From the NCBI GenBank assembly GCA_050744245.1, contig JBOGGX010000309.1:1-11206 (forward strand): a stretch of DNA of 11,206 nucleotides, in the 5' to 3' direction. This DNA is from JBOGGX01 sp050744245. Its GTDB lineage: Bacteria > Actinomycetota > Acidimicrobiia > Acidimicrobiales > JBOGGX01. The notes below the pieces were generated by a model that was given only the letters and a program-made list of their open reading frames with translations, was not told where the DNA came from and made no database searches. Positions 6,249 through 11,206 of this stretch are shown here, one piece after another. Position 1 is the first letter of the stretch. The number at the start of each line of letters is the position of its first letter. A program made the position numbers and the translations under genes.

Positions 6249-7655
6249 CTACGCCGCACCTTCCTGCTCGATGTCGGGCTCGGGGGAGCTGGCGGCCGTC
6301 CACAGATGCATGACCGACAGCGCTCGCCATGGGCGCCACCGGTCGACGACCGTGGGCGACGCGGCACGATGCTGCGGGGCCAGCAGACGATGACGATCGA
6401 GCTCGGACAGCGGGCAGGCGTCGGGTTCGCCCAGGCGCAGCGCCAGGTAGTGCGCGGTCCAGGGGCCCAGGCCGTCGACCGAGCTGATCGAGGCGACGAG
6501 CTGCTCGAGGCTGTCGCCTCGGTCGAGGTGGATCGTGTGGTCGGCGACGGCACCGGCGAGGGCGTGGATCGCGGCCGCCTTCGACCGGGTGAGTCCGAGA
6601 CCGAAGAGGTCGGCGTCGGCGAGCGTCTCGGGCCGGGGGAACGTATGGCTGAGGCCGAGCTGGCCCAAGCCGCCGACCCATGCGCCGTGCCGTCGGACGA
6701 GCCGGCCGATGACGGCGTTGGCCGCGGCCCGCGTCACATGCTGACCGACGATGGCGCGGACGCCGGTCTCGAACGCGTCCCACGTTCCCGGAACCCGTAC
6801 GCCGGGGCGGGCCCGAACCAACGGTCCGATCACCGGGTCGCGGTCGAGCCGGCGCACCGGTTCGTCCAGGTCGGCGTCGAGGTTCGGGATCCGCCTGGCC
6901 CGGTTGACGATGTGGAGCAGCTCGCGCCAGCGCGGCAGATGCGCCTGCAGCACGAGGTGGTCGTCGGTCCCCGGGAACAGCTCGATGACGCCAGGAGCGC
7001 CGTCGAGCTCCACGGTCCGCCGGTAGACGTCGCCCGAGACGTGTTCGACGCCTGGGATCGCGACGCGAGCCAGGTAGGCGAGGCACGCCGTCCAGTCCAG
7101 CGGTCCATGGAAGGCGAGCCGCAGCGGCAGCCCGCCGTCGGCCACGAGCCGGTCAGACTTCCTGCGCCTGGCCCGCAGGTCACGCGGCGAGGCCCGGAAC
7201 ACCTGCTGGCACGCCCGGTTGAACTGGCGCAGGCTCCCGAAGCCCGCGGCGAAGGCGACCTCGGTGATCGTGAGATCGGTGTCGTCGAGGAGGCTCCTGG
7301 CGAAGTGGGCGCGCGCCGAGCGGGCCAGACCGTCCGGCGTCGCCCCCAGGTGGGTCACGAAGAGGCGGCGGAGATGCCGCGGCGACACCCCGAGTCGACC
7401 GGCCAGGGTCGACTCCGTCCCGTGGTCGAGCGCACCATCGAGTACGAGCGGGATGGCCCGGCCCACCAGTTCCGAAGGGGGCGAGCCCACGACGGGAGGC
7501 AGCCGGTACGGCCGACATCTGTGGCAGGCCCGATACCCGGCCGCCTCGGCCGCGGCCGCGACCGGGAACCGCCGGACGTTCTCGGGCCGCGGTTGCGCCC
7601 CGCACCCCCGCCGGCAGTAGATGCCGGTGGTGATGACCGCGGACACCCCCTGCAC
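6249..7655 (-). CDS. alkA: Ada-type Zn/AraC domains fused to AlkA-type DNA glycosylase
   Basis: This is a 468-residue alkylation-repair fusion. Residues about 8-50 are the Ada zinc domain (TTGIYCRRGC, then CHRC; C14, C18, C44, C47), which in Ada senses methyl phosphotriesters through the first cysteine. Residues about 65-165 form an AraC-type DNA-binding domain with two helix-turn-helix units. Residues about 176-285 match the AlkA N-terminal domain. Residues about 290-455 are the HhH-GPD glycosylase core (hairpin GLGPWTA, about 395-401). The catalytic aspartate of AlkA (D238 in E. coli, usually in SDL or TDL here) is E418, in CPLSELDRH. The usual start region (CYRA...D.RFDG.F) is absent: GTG 7655 is the only start, and in-frame residues GYRARAEV upstream suggest an eroded N-terminus. 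It follows the UvrC-like gene in the same direction and is tightly followed by the NTF2-like gene. Confidence 0.88.
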   Translation of the reverse strand: MQGVSAVITTGIYCRRGCGAQPRPENVRRFPVAAAAEAAGYRACHRCRPYRLPPVVGSPPSELVGRAIPLVLDGALDHGTESTLAGRLGVSPRHLRRLFVTHLGATPDGLARSARAHFARSLLDDTDLTITEVAFAAGFGSLRQFNRACQQVFRASPRDLRARRRKSDRLVADGGLPLRLAFHGPLDWTACLAYLARVAIPGVEHVSGDVYRRTVELDGAPGVIELFPGTDDHLVLQAHLPRWRELLHIVNRARRIPNLDADLDEPVRRLDRDPVIGPLVRARPGVRVPGTWDAFETGVRAIVGQHVTRAAANAVIGRLVRRHGAWVGGLGQLGLSHTFPRPETLADADLFGLGLTRSKAAAIHALAGAVADHTIHLDRGDSLEQLVASISSVDGLGPWTAHYLALRLGEPDACPLSELDRHRLLAPQHRAASPTVVDRWRPWRALSVMHLWTAASSPEPDIEQEGAA

Positions 7656-7724
7656 GGCGCACAGGCCTACCTCCGCTCGGGCGCGGTAGCCAGCCGGATC
7701 CGGACATGGTTTCGTCTCGGCCGT

Positions 7725-8318
7725 TCACGCCCGGCCCGTGCCTCGGGCGGCGAAGGTCGGCAGCCCCGGCCACGGCGACGCGAAGGTGCCGGACGCGTCG
7801 AGCACCCGAACCCGGTGGGCGTTGGCGTCGAGCCAGGCGCCGACCACGAGGACCTCGTCGGTCCGCTCGCCCGGGTGGGGACCGGGTGCGGGGACCAGCT
7901 CGATCGGGAGCGGGTCCTGATCGCGACCGGTGGTGCTGGACGACGTTCCCCACGATCTGATGAGCACGCCGCCGTCGAGCTCGACGCCGCCGCCCGGTAC
8001 ATCGAGCACAACCCGACCGCTCGTCGAGAGCTGTTCGAGCCGGCGCTGGCGGCGGAGGGCGGTGGCGAGGGCGTCGGCCCGGTCGCGGACGTCGACCGCC
8101 TCCTCGAATCGCTCGGCGTCGGCCAGGGCGTCGATCCTGGTGCGGAGGGGGGTCAGGACGATCGCCGGTCGAGCGGTCAGCGCTTCGACGGTCACGTCGA
8201 CGATCGACCGGTAGGCGGCGGCGGTGATGGTGCCGGCGCACGGGCATGTGCTGACGCCGAGCTGCGCCGGGGAGCACGGCGACGCTCGAATCGGTTGCGT
8301 CGATTGCATCGGTTGCAT
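7725..8318 (-). CDS. C-terminal part of split exonuclease/UvrC-like protein (UVR domain)
   Basis: This 197-residue stretch is in the same frame as the upstream exonuclease/GIY-YIG part and is separated from it only by TAA (8340-8342) and seven codons. It begins in the repeated linker (MQPMQSTQPIR), then carries the UvrC-type cysteines PCSPAQLGVSTCPC. A UVR motif follows (RIDALADAERFEEAVDVRDRA at about residues 60-80), which in UvrB/UvrC mediates their contact. A basic segment and a beta-rich tail end the protein. ATG 8318 is the first possible restart, but it has no ribosome-binding site, so translation alone would depend on re-initiation 21 nt after the stop. The motifs after the stop look well kept, so the interruption may be recent, suppressed, or an assembly error. 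The stop at 7725 precedes the next gene closely. Confidence 0.75.
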   Translation of the reverse strand: MQPMQSTQPIRASPCSPAQLGVSTCPCAGTITAAAYRSIVDVTVEALTARPAIVLTPLRTRIDALADAERFEEAVDVRDRADALATALRRQRRLEQLSTSGRVVLDVPGGGVELDGGVLIRSWGTSSSTTGRDQDPLPIELVPAPGPHPGERTDEVLVVGAWLDANAHRVRVLDASGTFASPWPGLPTFAARGTGRA

Positions 8319-8351
8319 CGGTTGTGTCGAGTGCGGTGATTACATCGGTTG
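8290..8351. repeat. 9-nt periodic repeat in the linker of the UvrC-like gene
   Basis: About seven units start at 8290, 8299, 8308, 8317, 8326, 8335 and 8344. Exact copies of ATCGGTTG occur at 8290, 8308, 8317 and 8344; the units at 8299 (GTCGATTG), 8326 (GTCGAGTG) and 8335 (GGTGATTA) are variants. On the minus strand the unit encodes Gln-Pro-Met-type triplets, so length changes stay in frame. The variant unit at 8335 carries the TAA stop of the host gene: CAA in a sister unit became TAA by one C-to-T change. Confidence 0.8.
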
Positions 8352-9455
8352 GTCGCCGGCGCAGGGACGCAGCCGGGCCGCGCACCGCCGGATCGGGATG
8401 ACCGACTCGATAGCCTCGGCCGCCAGCCTGGCCATCCGCTGGTTGGGCAGCGGGCCGAGGTAGAGCGCGCCGTCGCGGCTGACCGTGCGGGCCACCGAGA
8501 GGCGCGGGAACGGTTCGCCGAGGGTCAGCTTGAGGAAGGTGGCGGCCGGTCGGCGACCCTGGCGGTTGTAGCGGGGCGCGAGCCTGCGGATCAGCCGCCG
8601 CTCGACGACCGCAGCCTCGAGCCCGTGGTGGCACACGATGTGGTCGAGGCTGGCCGTCTCGCGCAGGAGCGGCCCGATCTTGCGCCGATCGTCGGTGGAG
8701 AAGTACGACCGCACCCGGGCCCGGAGGTTGGCCGCCTTGCCGACATACAGCGCGCGACGGCTGGCGTCACGAAAGACGTAGACGCCGGGGGCGCGGGGCA
8801 GACGGGCGGTCAGCTTGAGCTTGCCCGCCTGCGGATGGGCTCCCATCTTGGGCAGACCGACGAGATCGTCGAGGCCGAGCACGCCGAGCCCGGCCGCCCG
8901 CTCCAGGAGCAGATGGAACAGGTCGGCCGTGGCCGCGGCGTCGTCGAAGGCGCGGTGGGTCGGGCGGTGGGGAAGGCGAAGATGGTCGGCCAGCGTCCCC
9001 AGGCGGCAGTTGGGCACCTCGTCGCGCACCAGCCGGCGGGCCAGGCGACACGTGTCGACCGTTCGGTGGCCGAGCCGCGGATAGCCGGCTGCGCCGAGGG
9101 CAGCGTCCAGGAACGCCACGTCGAAACGCAGGTTGTGCCCGACGAGCACCGCACCCCTGGCGAACTCGAGGAAGGCGGGCAGCACCACGTCGATCGACGG
9201 TGCCGGCAGCACCATGGTCTCGGTGATGCCCGTGAGGTAGGTGATCGATGGCGGGATGGGCACGCCCGGGTTGACCAGGGTCTGGAACGTGCCGAGACAT
9301 TCGCCGCCCCGCAGCTTGAGCGCCCCCACCTCGGTTATCTGACAGGTGTCGGGCGACCCGCCCGTGGTCTCGAGGTCGACCACGCAGAAGGTGACGGTGT
9401 GCAGCGCCGCGCCGAGGTCGTCGAAGGAACGCTGGTGCACCAGGCTCTGGGTCAC
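8340..9455 (-). CDS. DEDDh exonuclease fused to GIY-YIG nuclease (Cho/UvrC-like), N-terminal part, ends at premature TAA
   Basis: From GTG 9455 this encodes 371 residues. A DnaQ-type 3'-5' exonuclease comes first: D27-L-E29, D112 and H167-x4-D172, a complete DEDDh set. Then a GIY-YIG nuclease domain: G224-V-Y226, Y237-V-G239 and the metal-binding glutamate E285. It ends with IRRC (C358), the first of the four cysteines that UvrC uses for an iron-sulfur site; the other three lie past the TAA at 8340-8342. Joined to the downstream part it makes a 576-residue protein, the normal size for this actinobacterial fusion. It lacks the UvrC RNase H nuclease domain, so it likely makes a single incision like Cho, in excision repair. 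An in-frame ATG at 9464 and a longer reading to 9599 exist, but the promoter -10 overlaps that ATG, so GTG 9455 as a leaderless start fits best. The gene is controlled by an SOS box. Confidence 0.85.
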   Translation of the reverse strand: MTQSLVHQRSFDDLGAALHTVTFCVVDLETTGGSPDTCQITEVGALKLRGGECLGTFQTLVNPGVPIPPSITYLTGITETMVLPAPSIDVVLPAFLEFARGAVLVGHNLRFDVAFLDAALGAAGYPRLGHRTVDTCRLARRLVRDEVPNCRLGTLADHLRLPHRPTHRAFDDAAATADLFHLLLERAAGLGVLGLDDLVGLPKMGAHPQAGKLKLTARLPRAPGVYVFRDASRRALYVGKAANLRARVRSYFSTDDRRKIGPLLRETASLDHIVCHHGLEAAVVERRLIRRLAPRYNRQGRRPAATFLKLTLGEPFPRLSVARTVSRDGALYLGPLPNQRMARLAAEAIESVIPIRRCAARLRPCAGDQPM

Positions 9456-9462
9456 GCTCGCC

Positions 9463-9491
9463 ATTCTGGCGAACAGGTGTTCGATGATCAA
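9463..9491 (-). promoter_or_regulatory. Promoter of the exonuclease/UvrC-like operon
   Basis: Reading the minus strand, TTGATC (9491-9486) and CAGAAT (9468-9463) are separated by 17 nt, giving a plausible -35/-10 pair (4 of 6 matches to TATAAT). The -10 ends 7 nt before GTG 9455, which would make the transcript leaderless, a common pattern in actinobacteria. The spacer is occupied almost completely by the SOS box. Confidence 0.55.
9469..9484 (-). promoter_or_regulatory. LexA-binding SOS box
   Basis: The minus strand reads TCGAACACCTGTTCGC. It matches the mycobacterial/actinobacterial LexA consensus TCGAAC-N4-GTTCGA at 11 of 12 defined positions. It lies between the -35 and -10 of the operon promoter, where bound LexA would block RNA polymerase, and near the likely -35 region of the divergent gene. 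Confidence 0.8.
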
Positions 9492-9506
9492 GCACGACCC
9501 CACCGC

Positions 9507-9512
9507 TAGAGT
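9507..9512 (+). promoter_or_regulatory. -10 element of the zinc-ribbon/NYN operon
   Basis: TAGAGT matches the actinobacterial TANNNT -10 pattern and ends 7 nt before GTG 9520, consistent with a leaderless transcript. No clear -35 is seen 17-18 nt upstream, where the sequence (about 9483-9489) borders the SOS box. Confidence 0.5.
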
Positions 9513-9519
9513 CGCCCGG

Positions 9520-9741
9520 GTGGCCGACGAGCGCCCCCGCTTTCGTTGCACGGCGTGCGGCAACCTGACCCGGTTCGACGTCACCGTGGCCCGCCGCACG
9601 AGGGCGTTCCACCACTACACCCTGGGCGGTGAGCTCGTCGTCGAGGAGGAGCACGTGCTGGCCGAGGCGGTGGAGGAGGTGTCGTGTCGGTGGTGCGGGC
9701 ACGGCCGGGCCATCGAGCCGGTCAACGGCTCGGCGCCGTGA
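9520..9741 (+). CDS. Small two-CxxC zinc-ribbon protein
   Basis: This is a 73-residue protein. Two CxxC pairs, C10-x2-C13 (CTAC) and C56-x2-C59 (CRWC), frame a central segment with TRFDVTVARRTRAFHHYTLG and an acidic helix (EEEHVLAEAVEEV). The layout is that of a four-cysteine zinc ribbon, often used for binding nucleic acid or protein. I recognise it only as a small conserved actinobacterial type without assigned function. GTG 9520 was chosen because it opens with the ribbon and follows a -10 box at leaderless distance; no ribosome-binding site is present. Its TGA overlaps the GTG of the NYN gene (GTGA), so the two are translationally coupled and probably work on the same RNA-related process. 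It diverges from the SOS-controlled repair operon. Confidence 0.8.
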   Translation: MADERPRFRCTACGNLTRFDVTVARRTRAFHHYTLGGELVVEEEHVLAEAVEEVSCRWCGHGRAIEPVNGSAP

Positions 9742-11033
9742 CGGAGCCTTCGATCCCGACCCGCCGCCTGCGCCCCGCCATCGAGGCCGCGCTGCGGGTG
9801 GCCCGTGAGGGCGAGGACGCCGACCCGGTCGAGCCGGCGCCGGTTCTGCTCCGCCGCTACCTGAGGTTCGCCCGTCTGCCGGCGCCCGCCCTCGAGGTGG
9901 CCCGCCGGGTCATCGACGACGACGACGACTTCCGGGGTCGGGTCGTGGCCGCGGCATCCGCCGACGAGGTGGGGGAGGCCGGCTGGCTGTGGCTGGCCCG
10001 CCCCGACGGCTGGCAGACGCGGTTGGGCGAGCTGGTCGGGGTGGCCGAACGGCGGCGGCAGGACGTCTCGGCCGAGCGGGAGGAGCGCTCGGCGATGAAG
10101 CGGATCGCGGAGCTGGAGGAGGCGTTGCGCCGGGCCGACGTGGCCGCCGCGGCCTCGGCGTCGGCCGCCGCGGACGCCAGGCACGAGCTCGATGCCGAGC
10201 GAGCCAGGCGGCGGGCGTCCGAGCGCCTCGTCACCGAGCTCCAGGCCACGATGGCCAGGGCGGCGGCCGACGCGGAGCGCGACCTCGAGGCCGAGCGGGC
10301 CAGGTTCGGGGCTGAGCGCGACCAGGCCATGGCCAAGCTCGAGGCCGAGAGGCGTCGGGCGGCCTCGGTCGGGACGCCGGGCGACGCGGCACCATCGGGC
10401 GTCGCCCCACCGGCGGCCGAGCCGCCCGTCGACTGGGACGAGTTGGGCCGGTCCATCGCGGCCGCGGCCTCAGCCATCGCCGATGCGACCGCCCGAATCG
10501 AGGCGGCCAAGCCTGGGGGTTTCGTCGCCCCCAAGGTTCGGAAGCCGCAGCCGGTGGGGGACACAACCGCCGAGGGGGCGGTGCGCCACCCGGTGAAGCT
10601 GCCGGGCGGGGTGCTCGACAACGGGGTCGAGGCGGCCGACCACCTGCTGCGCGTGGCCAACGTGGTCCTGCTGGTCGACGGGTACAACATCTCCAACGCC
10701 CTGGCGCCCGGCCAGCCCTTGACGGAGCAGCGGGCCCGACTGCTCGACGCGCTCCGCGAGCTCCAGGCCCGGACCGGCGTCGCCATCGAGGTCGTGTTCG
10801 ACGGGGCCCAGGCCCACGACCCGTGGGTCGCCGGCGGGCGCAGCCCGGTGCACGTGCGGTTCTCTCCGCCGGACGTCGAGGCGGACGACGTCCTCGTCGA
10901 CCTGGTCGCCGCGTTGCCGGCGGCCCGGCCGGTGGTGCTGGCGACGAGCGATCGGGGCCTGCGTGACCGCGTCCGCCGCCACGGCGCCAACCTCATCGGC
11001 GCCCGCCAGCTGCTGGCCGCCATGCGCCGCTGA
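9738..11033 (+). CDS. NYN-domain putative ribonuclease with long coiled coil
   Basis: This 431-residue cytosolic protein has three parts. Residues 1-100 form a helical domain, rich in Arg, with a DDDDD run (about 60-64) and GWLWLARPDGW. Residues about 100-208 form an Ala/Glu/Arg-rich coiled coil. After a flexible linker with PAP-rich sequence, residues about 306-431 are a NYN (PIN-like, YacP/DUF901-related) domain: LLVDGYN (D314, N317), VVFDGA (D355), EADD (D383, D384) and TSD (D405). These acidic residues are the expected metal site of NYN endoribonucleases, so RNA cleavage is likely, though the RNA is unknown. GTG 9738 overlaps the stop of the zinc-ribbon gene by 4 bp. A longer reading from GTG 9684 would sit inside that gene and adds nothing recognisable. 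Confidence 0.88.
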   Translation: MTEPSIPTRRLRPAIEAALRVAREGEDADPVEPAPVLLRRYLRFARLPAPALEVARRVIDDDDDFRGRVVAAASADEVGEAGWLWLARPDGWQTRLGELVGVAERRRQDVSAEREERSAMKRIAELEEALRRADVAAAASASAAADARHELDAERARRRASERLVTELQATMARAAADAERDLEAERARFGAERDQAMAKLEAERRRAASVGTPGDAAPSGVAPPAAEPPVDWDELGRSIAAAASAIADATARIEAAKPGGFVAPKVRKPQPVGDTTAEGAVRHPVKLPGGVLDNGVEAADHLLRVANVVLLVDGYNISNALAPGQPLTEQRARLLDALRELQARTGVAIEVVFDGAQAHDPWVAGGRSPVHVRFSPPDVEADDVLVDLVAALPAARPVVLATSDRGLRDRVRRHGANLIGARQLLAAMRR

Positions 11034-11143
11034 GCCCGGGCGTTCGCCGCTGCCGGGTGGCCCGCTCATTCTCGACGCACCTAGGTGGCTGGTGTCTTTC
11101 GCGGGGGTAGGTGCTCGCGCTTCGGATGGCGATGAGGGAGAAT

Positions 11144-11155
11144 TACATCGGTGTA
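11144..11155. promoter_or_regulatory. Dyad TACATCGGTGTA upstream of the last gene
   Basis: This 12-bp imperfect palindrome has mismatches only at positions 5 and 8. It lies 24 nt before the ATG at 11180, inside the AT-richest part of the 146-bp gap after the NYN gene. Its position fits a transcription-factor operator or part of a promoter. The binding protein cannot be named. The rest of the gap (11034-11143) holds a CACCTAGGTG palindrome (11078-11087) and nothing else I can support. Confidence 0.35.
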
Positions 11156-11179
11156 GTTCCGAGCAGCAGGGAGCGATCG

Positions 11180-11206
11180 ATGACCCTCGGGATGGCGGAA
11201 CGTCAA
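11180..11206 (+). CDS. Start of an unidentified gene (partial)
   Basis: ATG 11180 has a good ribosome-binding site (AGGGAG, 11168-11173, 6 nt upstream) and encodes MTLGMAERQ before the window ends. Nine residues are too few to identify the product. An upstream dyad and the local drop in GC suggest this is a new transcription unit rather than an extension of the NYN operon. Confidence 0.55.

Noticed and set aside
8021..8039. Possible second SOS box (CGAGAGCTGTTCGA)
   Set aside because: The left half does not match TCGAAC at 4-nt spacing, and it lies deep inside coding sequence.
4665..8339. Uninterrupted 1224-codon plus-strand open frame
   Set aside because: It runs antisense to the HAF, NTF2-like, Ada/AlkA and UvrC-like genes, all of which have recognisable domains. 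Its translation is low-complexity and matches nothing. High GC makes such antisense frames lack stops.
8318..8342. Frameshift between the two halves of the UvrC-like gene
   Set aside because: The stop and the downstream ATG are 24 nt apart, a multiple of three. The halves are in the same frame, so the break is a nonsense codon and not an indel.
8340..9599. Longer N-terminus for the exonuclease from 9599
   Set aside because: The extra residues are Arg-rich, match no exonuclease and would overlap the promoter, the SOS box and the start of the divergent zinc-ribbon gene.
4618..11079. 13-nt exact repeat CATTCTCGACGCA at 4618-4630 and 11067-11079
   Set aside because: About one such match is expected by chance in a window of this size, and the flanks differ.
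1..11206. Search for tRNA, rRNA, CRISPR arrays, transposases or integrases
   Set aside because: No cloverleaf, ribosomal segment, spaced direct repeats or mobile-element proteins were seen. The window appears to be chromosomal core and near-core DNA.

Overview
This is GC-rich, densely coded bacterial DNA. Codon use, frequent GTG starts, RND-type MMPL transporters, the exonuclease/UvrC-like fusion and a mycobacterial-type SOS box all point to an actinomycete. The gene set resembles Acidimicrobiia-like lineages, but that finer placement is inference.

Layout. Bases 1-135 are the C-terminal end of trpD (anthranilate phosphoribosyltransferase). Next is a broken thymidine kinase gene (137-776), then a hairpin-bearing gap, then a complete MMPL transporter (935-3241) and a small PAP2 phosphatase that lacks its usual middle part (3290-3799). 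From 3732 to 9455 everything is on the minus strand. In transcription order it holds a DEDDh exonuclease/GIY-YIG/UVR (Cho- or UvrC-like) gene split by an in-frame TAA, an Ada/AlkA-type alkylation-repair fusion, an NTF2-like protein, a secreted HAF-repeat protein and, past a strong hairpin, an MBL-fold hydrolase. From 9520 the plus strand carries a 73-residue zinc-ribbon protein overlapped by 4 bp with a coiled-coil/NYN ribonuclease-like gene. After a 146-bp gap, the first 9 codons of another gene begin at 11180.

How the genes work together. The minus-strand cluster looks like a DNA-damage operon. A near-perfect SOS box (9469-9484) fills the spacer of the promoter for the exonuclease/UvrC-like gene, and the alkylation-repair fusion follows directly. 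The NTF2-like and HAF genes are attached by gaps of 6 and 3 nt, so they are probably co-transcribed. The zinc-ribbon/NYN pair is divergent from this promoter and may share LexA control. Both sides appear to start leaderlessly, with 7 nt between the -10 and a GTG.

Caution. Several genes here carry lesions: two -1 frameshifts plus a P-loop Gly-to-Asp change in tdk, a missing block in PAP2, a nonsense codon in the UvrC-like gene, and an eroded N-terminus plus a catalytic Asp-to-Glu change in the AlkA fusion. These could be real gene decay or partly errors in the underlying assembly. The sequence alone cannot separate the two.
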